A DNA stretch of 64,000 nt from Trinickia diaoshuihuensis (lineage in GTDB: Bacteria; Pseudomonadota; Gammaproteobacteria; Burkholderiales; Burkholderiaceae): NCBI RefSeq assembly GCF_003390925.1, contig NZ_QUBS01000027.1, positions 124,001 through 188,000 on the forward strand. The letters run 5' to 3'. The notes below the pieces were generated by a model. It saw nothing but the letters and a program-made list of their open reading frames with translations. It was not told where the DNA came from and did not search any database. Shown here one piece after another: positions 17,827-28,084 of this stretch; the first letter of the stretch is position 1; each line of letters starts with the position of its first letter. The translations under genes were made by a program, and so were the position numbers.

Positions 17827-20800
17827 GTGAATTCCGGAATCTATCGATTGGTGTTCAACTCCGCGCCAGGCATGTGGGTGCCGGCCGACGAGTTCGCGAC
17901 GGCACGTCGTGCCGCGAAGCGCTCCTTTTTACGAGGCGTCTGCCTATCGGCGTCGCACCGTTGCTTTGTATCTGTATGGTTCGCCGCTCGGGCACGCGCA
18001 TTCGCGGCACTGTGCCTATTCGGGTTGAAGCCGATCGCCGTCGAGGCCCAAGCAACGCTACCGATGGTCCCCGACCGCAGCGGTTCTCGACATCCGGTGG
18101 TAGGCGTCTCCGCCTCGGGGGTGCCGCTGGTCAATATCGTCGCGCCCAATCGAGCCGGTGTGTCTCTGAATAACTTTGCGCATTACAACGTCGGTACCAA
18201 TGGCGCTGTCATCGTCAATACACCGCGGAGCGTGCAGACGCAAATCGCCGGCTGGGTACAGGGTAATCCGCTGATCGGCAATTCACCGGCACGGGTCATC
18301 ATCAACCAGGTGACGACAGGCAATCCCACGCGCTTGTTGGGTATGACCGAGATCGCAGGCGGTCGTGCCAATCTGATTATTGCCAACCCTGCGGGGATCA
18401 CATGCGCGGGTTGTGGCTTCATCAACATTCCGCGTATTTCGCTCACGACTGGGCGGCCATCGTTCAACGCCGACGGCTCGCTTGCCGGGTTCGATGTTGC
18501 GAAGGGCCGGCTCGCTGTCGATGGCGCCGGACTCGATGCGAGAGGCAGTGCAATCGATCTGATTGCACGTGCGATGCGTATCAACGGAGACGTTTGGGCG
18601 GACGTCATTCGTACGACCGCGGGCTCAAATCAAGTCAGCTATCCGGACGGCACGGCTAAGGTTCGAGCCGCAGATGCGGAGACGCCCAGCGTCGCGATCG
18701 ATGTCCAGGCGCTCGGTGGCATGTACGCGAATAGCGTCCGCCTGATTGGCACCGAATCAGGTGTCGGCGTGCGCAATTCGGGCGTCATCGATTCGCTTTC
18801 GGGCGATATCGTACTGTCGGCTCAGGGAGACGTCACCATTGAAGCCGAGGGGCGTCTCCAAGCGGCGGGCAACACGCGTATCGATGCGGCTAACGTTATC
18901 AACCATGGGACAGTTCTCAGCGCCGAAGGCGTTCGCTTGAAGGCCGGGTCGACGCTTAAGAACGATGGGATCGTTGCTGCGCGGTCTAATGTCGATCTCG
19001 AGGCCATCGATATCGTCAATCGAGGCAACCTCTACGCGGGCTTGAGCACGGGTGGAGGGTTGTCGGGGCCAGGCAGCATATCGATGACAGGGAAGAACGT
19101 ATCGAATGACGGGACGCTAGCGGCGGGCGACAACATCAATTTGTCCGGCGCGACGATCTCGCTCGATCACGGCATCGTGTCTGCCGCAAGCGCGTTCAAC
19201 GTGAATGGCGACCAGAGCCTGACGACGCTCGGGGTCACTGCGAGCGCGATGAATGCAACGTTGAGATCCAAGGGGGCATGGATCAACGACGGCGGCATGC
19301 TTGCCGCCCTACATGATGCGCACGTAGAAGCTCGATCGGCGTCAAACCGAGGAGGAACGATGGCCGGCGATAAATTAACGCTGACGGCCGGCGACGTGGA
19401 GAACGCCGGCGGTACCTTAGCCGGTCGGCTGCAGGCGGCCATTTCAACGGCGGATCTATCGAACAACGACGGGTTAATCGGAACCCACGCTGGTGCCCTG
19501 CATTTATCGACAACCGGAGGCTTAAGCAACGATCGCGGTCACATCGTCGGCGGCGACGGCTTATCGCTCGACGTCCATCGCTTGACGAGCAACGTAGACG
19601 GAAAGATCGGCACCTTGTCGGGTGGCGCCGGCGTTCGCATTGCTTTCGATGCAAATAACGATCGAGGGACGATTCTCTCTGGGCAACGGCTCAAGCTTAT
19701 CGTCGATGGGCGGGCGACGAACCGGCACGGATCAATTGTTGGCGGCGACGGCCTGGAATTGCAGGCTCGCTCCGTGGACAGTAATGCGACAGGAGAGATC
19801 GGCACCATCGAGGGCCGGGCAACGATAACTTCGTATGGGACATTGAACAATGTGAGCGGCGACTTGCGATCCGGTGGTGCGCTCACATTGAGTACGCGTG
19901 AGTTGGACAATACCGATGGTTCCATCCGGGCAGGCGAGGCAAGTGTCACCACGGGTTCGATCGGAAACGACGGAGGAGCGATCGCCACGATGGGTCGTTT
20001 GTCGATCGAATCATTCGGAGATCTGTCGAACCATCATGGCTTGGTCGTCGCAGGCGGGACTCTCGAAGTATCGACACGTTCGTTGACGAACAACGTGGAA
20101 GGGCGGATTGCCTCGGTCGGCTCAACCGATATCCAAGCCGACCGGCTCAATAACGAGCGGGGCTTGATCGGCTCGGTCGATGGGCCGCTGACCGCGACGG
20201 CATCCGGGGAGATAGACAACACCCGAGGCAAGATGCTGGCGGGCGGCGATGTCTCCTTGACGAGTGAGGGCTTTGCCAACGCTGCCGGTACGGTCGCCGG
20301 TGGCGACATCAGCCTCAATGCCGGCAACGCGGACCTGGTCAACACGCGCGGAGTCATCACCGCAAACGGCCGGCTCGATAGTGAATCGGGCGCGTTCGAC
20401 AATCGCTCCGGGCTGATTCAGGCGGGTGCGCTGGCCAAGATCGATACGCACTCGGGCGTATTCAATAACAGTACGTTAGAGGGCGCGCCAAGTGGCGGCC
20501 GAGTCATAGCGACAGGCGCGACCATGATCGTGGGCGCATTTGAAAATGCCGGCGGCATGATCTCGTCGTCGGATACGACACGGCTAACGGCACAATCGAT
20601 CTCGAACGACCGCGGCGCGATCTTATCTCACGGCCCGCTCGGACTAGAGAGCGCAGGTGAAATATCGAACGCCGCGGGCCAGATCGGCGGGCATGCGGAT
20701 GTGACGATCGGTGGTGCGACGATTGACAACACGAGCGGCACGATGACCGCATCGAGTCAGCTTTCGATCGACGCCGGTCAGGATTTGACGAATGCGGATG

Positions 20801-23800
20801 GTGACATCAACGCGGGGCGGACGATCGCCCTGTCGCTCGGTGGTCTCGACAATCATGGCCGAATTGAATCGGCCGGTAATGTGGAGGTTGCGGTTCGCGG
20901 AGATTTGATCAATGGGGGGCGGCTTCACGCGCAGGGCGATCTCGATGCAACCGCGAAAGGTGACATAAACAATTCAGGTTCGATGACTGCGGGTGCCGTT
21001 GCCACTGTGTCGGGCCGGTACGTTGGCAATGCAGACACTGGAGAAATCGCGGCAAATATAGCAACTCATGTAAGCGCATCGCAGTCGTTGGCGAACGCGG
21101 GGTTGATCGACGGCGGTCAAACGCTCGTTGAAGTGAATGACACCGCGACTAACCGCGGGCGCATCTACGGGGATTCCATATCGATCGGCGCGCAGATTGT
21201 GCGTAACGAACCGAACGCTGAAGGCGTAGCAGGTGCGATCGCGTCGCGTGGGGACCTCGATGTCGGCGCTCATGTCGTGCAAAATCGCGCCGGCAGCCTG
21301 ATCTATGCGTCGAACGATATTCGCACTGGAGCAAATCTGAACGAGAACGGGAGAGCCTCCGATGCGGCATCGGATCGGCTGACGAACAGCGGCTCCATCA
21401 TCGAGGCGGGCGGGCGCGTGGACATCGCGGCTGACCGCTTTGAAAATCTCAATGCCGGCTTCAAAACGGAACGGGTCACGACGGATGCGGGTAGACAGCT
21501 GTGGTACACCATTGCGGGTTCGACAGATAAGGTCGATCCGTCGACGGTGTACTTCTATCAACGCAATTCGCACGAAGCGAAACCCGGGACGGAATATCGA
21601 TGGGCGCTGGACGACGATCAGAAATTCCTGCTGCTTCCGTCGGCGCAGTATCCGTTCGACGAGTACGCCAAGTACACGATAAACGGAATCGCCGGAAAGA
21701 TCGACGGCGTGCACTACCCCAGTCTATCGTCGAACCTGAGACACCCCCACGCGACGGGAAGTGAGATAGAGCCGGTTGGCGTATTTCGCACGGTACCTGC
21801 GGAAATGTGGGCGAAATTCGGTATTGAACCGCCTCCATCGCCACCGGATTCGTCTTATATCAAATCCGGCGAGTTTTTTCTAAATGTCTGGGGTGACCAA
21901 CGGCGCTTGGGCGCGGACTGGTACTCGTTGAGCGTACCGATCGAGCAGTCTCGACAACCCGGATCGTCGCTGTGGGAGATGCAATCTTGTCTCACAGCTG
22001 GGACGGAGCGCTGTGCACCTTTCAAGCAATGGTATGACGGTCTAACTCGATCGTACGCCGCCCTGAACCGTGCGATATACGACTACAACAGCGACGTCCG
22101 CAGCCGCACTATTCCGACCTGGACGACCTACGATGTCGACGTCAAATCCACGAGGGACGTCGTAACCGCGACCCAGCCGGGCATTATCACGGCGGGACGT
22201 GAAATGACGATTTCGGCGCGCTCCGGCATCAACGATAGAAGCCAGATCGTGGCCGGGGGGCACGCCTACCTGAACGATGCGATCCGGGACAACAGTCAGC
22301 CGAAGGGCGAGGAGACCTTCGATGGATCGGGAAAAGCCATCCATACCTGGGTTGAATCGGGCGGCGCGTTTCGCGGCGATGAGCGCAGGCATGCCACGCA
22401 GAAGTACATGGCGCCGCTCCCGCCTAGGCAGATCGACTTGCCGGTGGTCATTGCTACACCGGCGAACCGGGATCCCATCAAGCGCATTGCAACTGATTCA
22501 ACGGTCGGGGGCGGTGTGTCCGGCATCCGCGTAAGCAGTACCGCGGTGCAACCGATCCAAGCCCTCGAAGGGATAGGCCCGGATGGTCGCGGTGAGGTCC
22601 CGGATCGAGCTATCGCCGCGAGCCGTAGCTTAACCGGCTCGCCCACAGCAATCGCACGAGCGAAGCTCGGAACAGTCGAAATTCGCACAGTCGAGCCTAA
22701 CGTCAAGCTGCCGAACAACGCATTGTTTCAAGTCGTCTCGGACCCTGGCAGCCGATATCTCATTGAAACCGATCGGCGTTTCACGAATAAGAGAACTTGG
22801 TTGTCGAGCGAGACGATGATCGCAGCGCTCAGTGTCGATCCTGGTTCGGTGCAAAAACGTTTGGGCGATGGCTTCTACGAGCAGCAGTTGGTTCAGCAGC
22901 AAATCATCCAGGCGACGGGGCAGCGATTGATCGGTAACTACAGCGATAACCAAGCGGCCTATCGGGTGCTGATGGCTAACGGCGTGAAAGCCGCGCAGCA
23001 GTTTGGCATCAATGTGGGCACCGCTTTGACCGATGCGCAGATGGCGGCGCTGACTGATGACATCGTATGGCTCGTCAATCGTTCAGTCGCGTTTCCGGAC
23101 GGATCGGAGCAAACCGTCTTGGTGCCACAGGTCTATTTGCGTTCAAGCGCGGCCGAAGTAACCGGTACCGGATCGATCATTGCGGGCGAGCACGTGACTT
23201 TGAGAAATGAGGGCACGCTCGTCAACTCGGGCACGATTGCAAGCCGGGGCACAATGATTGTCACGGCAGATTCGATCACAAACGTGGGAGCGGTTGCGGG
23301 GCGCTCGGTGCAAGCCGAAGCAAAACAGGATTTGGCCAACCTTGGTGGACTGATTCAGGGCGATGTCATCGACCTCTCGGCCGGACGCGATTTGAGCCTC
23401 ACTAGCATGATGCAATCGGCAACGACGGCGAATGGATCGGCGACGGACATCGATCGAATCGCGCACATCAACGCGGGGGCCCTGACCGCGCGCGCGGGGC
23501 GCGATCTCCTCACGCAAGCAGCCGAGATCGCTTCGTCGGGCGACGTTTTGCTGGCCGCGCAACGCGATGCAAAGATGTCCGCTTTGCGCCAAAGCAATTC
23601 GGATCAGGTCCGGTGGGACGATAAAAATCGGGCCGAACATAGCGCATCGATGGATATCGGAACGGTAATCGGCTCCGGGGGGGATGTCCGGATCCTGGCC
23701 GGCCGTGATTTCGGTGCGACTGCGGCGAATGTCGGTGCCGAAGGCCGCGTTGAAATCATGGCTGGACGCGACGTTTACTTACTGGCAGGGGAGCGTAGTG

Positions 23801-26800
23801 CCAGTGCATACGACGAACATGAAGTGAGGGAGCGAGGCATCCTCTCCTCGAAGTCCACCCATACGATCGATGCCAGCGGATACACCGACGCGATAGGTAC
23901 GTTGGTCTCTGGAAACTCGGTTGAAGTCCTGGCCGGCAACAATTTAACAGCGAACGCCGCGACCATTGCGGGTACCAGCGACGTGACGCTCGAAGCCGTG
24001 CGCGATCTAACGGTTTCGACCGCCAATACGGCATCACACGAATACCACTTTAGAGATGTGAAAAAGTCGGGGTTAGGCAGTGCGGGCGCAGGAATTTCGT
24101 ACGGCCAAAACCAGGCGATCGATACGAGCCTCGATACCGAGAAAGGTTCGCGTGGAAGCTTGATCGGCAGTCTCGAGGGCAATGTTTCATTGCGAGCGGG
24201 CAACAAGCTTCACGTGAGCGGATCGGATCTCGTTGCGGCGCTCAACATGACTGGGGTGGGTAAGGAGGTCAAGGTCGATGCGTCGCAGACGGACCGTCGG
24301 CGCCACGAAACGCATGAGTTGAAGAGTTCGGGTTTTACGTTGGCGGTCAAGTCGCCGGTGATCGATGCCCTGCAAAACCTCAATCAGCAGGCACGAGGGG
24401 CGGGTCAGAGCCAGGATAGCCGCGCAGCAGCCTTGCATGGTATCGCAGCGGCGGGCGGTATTGCGGATTTGGTCGGCGCGTCAGGTGGCATGACGCGCGC
24501 GATGACTGAGGGCGGGAATCCGGAAGCGAAGATCGAACTGAGCTTCGGTTCGTCGCGTAGCAAATCCACCTATACGCAGGACAGCACGCACCGGAACGGC
24601 AGCCAGGTGAGAGCCGGGGGCAAGGTCGCGTTCGTGGCGACGGGCGAGAAGGGGGCCGGGCAAGGAAATGTCACGATAGAAGGTTCAGATTTGCTCGCCA
24701 AGGATGTTCTGCTGAAGGCGACGGATAAAGTCAATCTCTTGAGCTCTCTCGATACCGAGCGCGTGCGCAGCACCAACGAATCGCAGAGTGCGAGCGTAGG
24801 GGTGTCATTCGGTACGAACGGCTGGGGTGTCTCCGCTGCTATGTCGCAAGCGGACGGATACGCCAATTCCGACGCGACGATGCAAAACAATACTCACGTT
24901 GCCGCGAGCAACAACGTCACGATCATAAGCGGTGGCGATACCGCTATCGTCGGTGCGAATGTCAGCGGTAACGAAGTGATCGCCGACATCGGCGGAAATT
25001 TGAATATCGCTTCGGTGCAAGACACGGTCCATAGGGTTGCGCAGCAGCGAAGTATGGGGGGCGGCTTCAGCGTTAGCCAGGGAGGTGGAAGCGCAAGTTT
25101 CAGCATGCAGAACGGCCATGCGAGCGGTCACTATGCCGGTGTCAACGAGCAGTCGGGCATTCGAGCCGGCGAGGGTGGATTCGATATCACGGTTAAGGGC
25201 AATACCGATTTGAAGGGGGCTTATATCGCGAGTGAGGCTGTTCCTGAGCGCAACCGCTTGATGACGGGTACGTTGTCCTTCTCCGATATCCGAAACGGCT
25301 CCGGGTATGCGGCGAGCAGTGTCGGGGTCAGCGCGGGTGGCGGTATCGGCGATGGGGGGAACAACTACGCAACGCATGGCCCGACTACCGGCAGCAACGC
25401 AGGCGGGGGCTTGCCGCTTCGCGTCAGCGAGCGTCATGGCAGCGAAGCGAATACGAGGAGTGCGATTAGCGCCGGCAGCATCACAATCGCGGACGAAGCG
25501 AATCAAAAGCAAGATATCGGTTTGTTGAGTCGCGATGTGGCGAACCTCAACGGTACGGTTGAGAAGACGCCCAATTTGCAGAACGTGCTCAGTTCGCACT
25601 CGGACTTGATCAACGCAGCGCAAGCGTCGGCGGAAACCGTTGCCAAAGAGATTGGCGCTTATGCGGATAAGAAGCGAGAGCAAGCGTTGACGGCGGCGGA
25701 ACGGGAAAGCGATCCGAAGGTGAGGGAACGCTATTGGCAAGAGGCCAGGAACTGGGGAGAAGGCGGCGATTATCGCGTGGGGCTCCACATCGCAGGTGGG
25801 GTGTTGACAGGAGGCCTGACCGGAGGTGGAAGCGGTGCTGCAAGCGGGGCGGCGGGAGCCGGTTTGTCGGCGAAGCTTGCACCGCACTTGCAAGAGATTG
25901 CGCAGTCGATCAGGGATGCGGGGCCCACGGGGAATAACGACTTTGATCAGTTACTGGGGAATGTAGCGGCAAACTTGCTGGCCGGTGGAGCGGGGGCGGT
26001 GGCGGGGGGATCGACGGGGGCGTTGGTGGGGGCGGCTACGGATCGGTTTAATCGGCAGTTAAGTCCGGATGAACGAGAATGGGCCAGAGATCGCGCCGAG
26101 TCTTTCGCAAAACGCTATGAACAAGAAACGGGCGGACCGCTCGCTGTCGACCTAGCACGGGACAAGTTGCTGGGAACCGGGTATCGCATGGTCGACGCAG
26201 TCGCTAGTAAGGGGCCAGGCGGTGATCCGACTGCGTCGGCATATATCAGCGAGTACGGCCGGGATATGTTCAGGGCGACCCCGGGAGAATATATAGACCC
26301 ATTCTTTTATGGTAACAAGGATCTATCCCTAACGCCCGAACAACAGGCTTTACCTGGAGCGATCTCCCATCCGGCGCTTGGTTTAGGGATAGCGTCAGTG
26401 TTAACAGGGGGACTCGCTATAGCCAGCGTCGCGCCTCGGGTAAGCGCCGTTGCGTCGACGACGCGCATGTCTATCACCGAGCTATCGGCGGCATACAAGG
26501 CGGCTCAGGCTCGGTATTCGCTGGCGACCGGGGCACTAACGGGTGCTAGCCTATCCGCAGGAACATATACGTTCACAGCAGCGGGCACTGCAGCAATCGC
26601 GAAATTTCAAGGTGATGATGCGGGGGCTGCGTTCACTCAGAGATTTTCATTGCTAGGGCTAACCGCGGCAGCGACCGTCGGAGTTGCAAATGGAATATTC
26701 GGAACGTCGATGTTCAAATGGGCGGGCATACCCAATAAGATCACGAATATCACGACAGTCCCCGGCGTTGTGATTCGAATCAATGGAGCGGTCCAAGCGC

Positions 26801-26844
26801 AGGCGGCCGGTCACGCGGCACAGGCCGCTGTAGACAGCCGCTGA
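17827..26844 (+). CDS. TpsA/CdiA-like filamentous hemagglutinin, 3005 residues, with candidate toxin tail
   Basis: GTG 17827 is fixed as start by the extended signal peptide region (NSGIYRLVFNSAPGMWVPAD), followed by a hydrophobic segment ending VEAQA (~residue 76). The TPS secretion domain (~85-330) carries NPAGITCAGCGFIN (Cys193/Cys196 pair). Long degenerate FHA repeats of the N-x-x-G-x-I type run to ~1200. A non-repeat segment at ~1205-1480 (WYTIAGSTDKVDPSTVYFYQ onwards) sits where CdiA proteins carry the receptor-binding region. A second repeat block (~1760-2500) and a Gly/Ala-rich pretoxin-like region reach NRQLSPDEREWARDRAESF at ~2742. The last ~260 residues have several hydrophobic stretches and lack any toxin motif I know. 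No VENN or (E/Q)LYN is present. The final ~600 bases are AT-richer (43% GC at 26281-26340), suggesting a swapped tail. Confidence 0.9.
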   Translation: MNSGIYRLVFNSAPGMWVPADEFATARRAAKRSFLRGVCLSASHRCFVSVWFAARARAFAALCLFGLKPIAVEAQATLPMVPDRSGSRHPVVGVSASGVPLVNIVAPNRAGVSLNNFAHYNVGTNGAVIVNTPRSVQTQIAGWVQGNPLIGNSPARVIINQVTTGNPTRLLGMTEIAGGRANLIIANPAGITCAGCGFINIPRISLTTGRPSFNADGSLAGFDVAKGRLAVDGAGLDARGSAIDLIARAMRINGDVWADVIRTTAGSNQVSYPDGTAKVRAADAETPSVAIDVQALGGMYANSVRLIGTESGVGVRNSGVIDSLSGDIVLSAQGDVTIEAEGRLQAAGNTRIDAANVINHGTVLSAEGVRLKAGSTLKNDGIVAARSNVDLEAIDIVNRGNLYAGLSTGGGLSGPGSISMTGKNVSNDGTLAAGDNINLSGATISLDHGIVSAASAFNVNGDQSLTTLGVTASAMNATLRSKGAWINDGGMLAALHDAHVEARSASNRGGTMAGDKLTLTAGDVENAGGTLAGRLQAAISTADLSNNDGLIGTHAGALHLSTTGGLSNDRGHIVGGDGLSLDVHRLTSNVDGKIGTLSGGAGVRIAFDANNDRGTILSGQRLKLIVDGRATNRHGSIVGGDGLELQARSVDSNATGEIGTIEGRATITSYGTLNNVSGDLRSGGALTLSTRELDNTDGSIRAGEASVTTGSIGNDGGAIATMGRLSIESFGDLSNHHGLVVAGGTLEVSTRSLTNNVEGRIASVGSTDIQADRLNNERGLIGSVDGPLTATASGEIDNTRGKMLAGGDVSLTSEGFANAAGTVAGGDISLNAGNADLVNTRGVITANGRLDSESGAFDNRSGLIQAGALAKIDTHSGVFNNSTLEGAPSGGRVIATGATMIVGAFENAGGMISSSDTTRLTAQSISNDRGAILSHGPLGLESAGEISNAAGQIGGHADVTIGGATIDNTSGTMTASSQLSIDAGQDLTNADGDINAGRTIALSLGGLDNHGRIESAGNVEVAVRGDLINGGRLHAQGDLDATAKGDINNSGSMTAGAVATVSGRYVGNADTGEIAANIATHVSASQSLANAGLIDGGQTLVEVNDTATNRGRIYGDSISIGAQIVRNEPNAEGVAGAIASRGDLDVGAHVVQNRAGSLIYASNDIRTGANLNENGRASDAASDRLTNSGSIIEAGGRVDIAADRFENLNAGFKTERVTTDAGRQLWYTIAGSTDKVDPSTVYFYQRNSHEAKPGTEYRWALDDDQKFLLLPSAQYPFDEYAKYTINGIAGKIDGVHYPSLSSNLRHPHATGSEIEPVGVFRTVPAEMWAKFGIEPPPSPPDSSYIKSGEFFLNVWGDQRRLGADWYSLSVPIEQSRQPGSSLWEMQSCLTAGTERCAPFKQWYDGLTRSYAALNRAIYDYNSDVRSRTIPTWTTYDVDVKSTRDVVTATQPGIITAGREMTISARSGINDRSQIVAGGHAYLNDAIRDNSQPKGEETFDGSGKAIHTWVESGGAFRGDERRHATQKYMAPLPPRQIDLPVVIATPANRDPIKRIATDSTVGGGVSGIRVSSTAVQPIQALEGIGPDGRGEVPDRAIAASRSLTGSPTAIARAKLGTVEIRTVEPNVKLPNNALFQVVSDPGSRYLIETDRRFTNKRTWLSSETMIAALSVDPGSVQKRLGDGFYEQQLVQQQIIQATGQRLIGNYSDNQAAYRVLMANGVKAAQQFGINVGTALTDAQMAALTDDIVWLVNRSVAFPDGSEQTVLVPQVYLRSSAAEVTGTGSIIAGEHVTLRNEGTLVNSGTIASRGTMIVTADSITNVGAVAGRSVQAEAKQDLANLGGLIQGDVIDLSAGRDLSLTSMMQSATTANGSATDIDRIAHINAGALTARAGRDLLTQAAEIASSGDVLLAAQRDAKMSALRQSNSDQVRWDDKNRAEHSASMDIGTVIGSGGDVRILAGRDFGATAANVGAEGRVEIMAGRDVYLLAGERSASAYDEHEVRERGILSSKSTHTIDASGYTDAIGTLVSGNSVEVLAGNNLTANAATIAGTSDVTLEAVRDLTVSTANTASHEYHFRDVKKSGLGSAGAGISYGQNQAIDTSLDTEKGSRGSLIGSLEGNVSLRAGNKLHVSGSDLVAALNMTGVGKEVKVDASQTDRRRHETHELKSSGFTLAVKSPVIDALQNLNQQARGAGQSQDSRAAALHGIAAAGGIADLVGASGGMTRAMTEGGNPEAKIELSFGSSRSKSTYTQDSTHRNGSQVRAGGKVAFVATGEKGAGQGNVTIEGSDLLAKDVLLKATDKVNLLSSLDTERVRSTNESQSASVGVSFGTNGWGVSAAMSQADGYANSDATMQNNTHVAASNNVTIISGGDTAIVGANVSGNEVIADIGGNLNIASVQDTVHRVAQQRSMGGGFSVSQGGGSASFSMQNGHASGHYAGVNEQSGIRAGEGGFDITVKGNTDLKGAYIASEAVPERNRLMTGTLSFSDIRNGSGYAASSVGVSAGGGIGDGGNNYATHGPTTGSNAGGGLPLRVSERHGSEANTRSAISAGSITIADEANQKQDIGLLSRDVANLNGTVEKTPNLQNVLSSHSDLINAAQASAETVAKEIGAYADKKREQALTAAERESDPKVRERYWQEARNWGEGGDYRVGLHIAGGVLTGGLTGGGSGAASGAAGAGLSAKLAPHLQEIAQSIRDAGPTGNNDFDQLLGNVAANLLAGGAGAVAGGSTGALVGAATDRFNRQLSPDEREWARDRAESFAKRYEQETGGPLAVDLARDKLLGTGYRMVDAVASKGPGGDPTASAYISEYGRDMFRATPGEYIDPFFYGNKDLSLTPEQQALPGAISHPALGLGIASVLTGGLAIASVAPRVSAVASTTRMSITELSAAYKAAQARYSLATGALTGASLSAGTYTFTAAGTAAIAKFQGDDAGAAFTQRFSLLGLTAAATVGVANGIFGTSMFKWAGIPNKITNITTVPGVVIRINGAVQAQAAGHAAQAAVDSR

Positions 26845-26869
26845 GCCACAAAATGAAGAGAGGTCACTC

Positions 26870-27205
26870 ATGAGACACGACGCACTTATCGGTGCCATGT
26901 ACGGACTGTGCGTCCCTTTTGCAATGCCTTTGATTGCATATTGGACCAGAAGGGTTGCTTACTGGGCGTTTTTCCTCGCAGGAGGACTCGGTGTTCCGTT
27001 GTTTTCATTCGTATCCGTAGGTGCCCGGCAGGGATGGAGCGCCGCTAGCGCAGAAGTACTGCCACGCATCGTCACCGCAGAAGGAGCGATGATCATAGTG
27101 GGCCTTGGCACGGGTACTTTGGCGTTGGTTTGGTTAGCTAGAGTGTCGGGCCTCGAGTGTACAGCCCCAGAAGTCGATACTGATCAAACGCAAAGATCCC
27201 TTTAA
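26870..27205 (+). CDS. Small three-helix membrane protein, candidate immunity protein
   Basis: ATG 26870 follows GAGAGG by six bases, 25 bases after the exoprotein stop codon. The 111-residue product has three predicted transmembrane helices (~5-25, ~29-51, ~69-92), a short charged loop and an acidic C-terminal tail (CTAPEVDTDQTQ). No family recognised. By position and size it corresponds to cdiI, and membrane location is what would be expected if the upstream toxin tail acts on or enters through the inner membrane. GC content (about 50% at 26881-26940) matches the exoprotein's tail, not the flanking genes. Immunity function is inference. Confidence 0.65.
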   Translation: MRHDALIGAMYGLCVPFAMPLIAYWTRRVAYWAFFLAGGLGVPLFSFVSVGARQGWSAASAEVLPRIVTAEGAMIIVGLGTGTLALVWLARVSGLECTAPEVDTDQTQRSL

Positions 27206-27229
27206 CACACAGTGCAGCGCAACGCATGC

Positions 27230-28084
27230 CTACCGCCCACTCCAAGGCACAAGCCGCCGTTGCAGCGCGCGCAAGCCAAGCTCCAACGCGAACGCGATAA
27301 AGGCGATGACGAGAATCCCCACGAGCACGACATCCGTCGCGAGATACTGCGACGCCGATTGCACCATGAACCCCAAGCCACGCGTGGCCGCGATCAATTC
27401 GGCCGCGACGAGCGTGGACCAACCCACGCCCAAGCCGATCCGCGTCCCGGACAGTACGTCCGGCAATGCGTGAGGCAGGACCACGTACCGGATCAACTGC
27501 CCATTGCTGGCGCCGAGCGCTTGCGCCGCGCGCAGCTTCGCGACATCGACGTTGCGCACGCCGTTGGCCGTCGAGGTCGCGATCGGCGCGAAGATCGCAA
27601 GATAGATCAGCAGCGCTTTCGCAAATTCGCCGATACCAAACCAGATCACGATCAACGGTAAATAAGCAAGCGGCGGAATGGGACGGTAGAACTCGATAAG
27701 CGGATCGAGCACCCCGCGCGCAATCCGGCTGCGGCCGATCAAGACGCCGCACGGAATCGCAGTCGCGAGCGCCGCGCCGAACGCGGCAAGAATACGTTGC
27801 AGGCTAGCCCACAAATGCTGTCCGAGTGTCGCGTCCATATAGCCGCGCGTGCTGACGACCTGAAACTGATGAACGACTTGTCCCGGCGACGGCAGAAATA
27901 GCGGCGCGATCCAGCCGAAACGAGTCGACAGCCACCACAGAAAGACGAGCGCGGCAACGGTGCCCGCGCTGATCGCTGTCGAGGGAATGCCGCGAGGGCG
28001 GCGGCGCTCACGCGCGGATACGGAGACGTCCAGGGTCTCGCTGTCGCCGAACGCTTGCGGCGGGTCGATCGAGACACGGTTCAT
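27230..28084 (-). CDS. Taurine/alkanesulfonate-type ABC importer, permease subunit
   Basis: The 284-residue inner-membrane permease is a TauC/SsuC homologue. The start at 28084 overlaps the ATPase gene's stop by four bases (ATGA). About six hydrophobic segments are visible. The coupling loop reads [20 protein letters not shown], and [20 protein letters not shown] plus [16 protein letters not shown] are typical of this family. It should move an organosulfonate, delivered by the TauA-like protein encoded upstream. The gene is convergent with the candidate immunity gene, only 24 bases away. Confidence 0.88.
   Translation of the reverse strand: MNRVSIDPPQAFGDSETLDVSVSARERRRPRGIPSTAISAGTVAALVFLWWLSTRFGWIAPLFLPSPGQVVHQFQVVSTRGYMDATLGQHLWASLQRILAAFGAALATAIPCGVLIGRSRIARGVLDPLIEFYRPIPPLAYLPLIVIWFGIGEFAKALLIYLAIFAPIATSTANGVRNVDVAKLRAAQALGASNGQLIRYVVLPHALPDVLSGTRIGLGVGWSTLVAAELIAATRGLGFMVQSASQYLATDVVLVGILVIAFIAFALELGLRALQRRLVPWSGR

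Noticed and set aside
19000-21400. Repeated short DNA blocks resembling a repeat array
   Set aside because: They are degenerate coding repeats of the FHA type inside one continuous frame, with no constant spacer length, so not CRISPR and not an independent DNA repeat.
24805-25893. 362-codon minus-strand open frame inside the exoprotein gene
   Set aside because: The exoprotein frame is continuous across 9 kb with coherent repeats, so the antisense frame is not credible as a gene.
25980-26844. Search for VENN or (E/Q)LYN toxin-boundary motif
   Set aside because: Neither motif is present, so the tail boundary was placed by the NRQLSPDE region and by base composition only.
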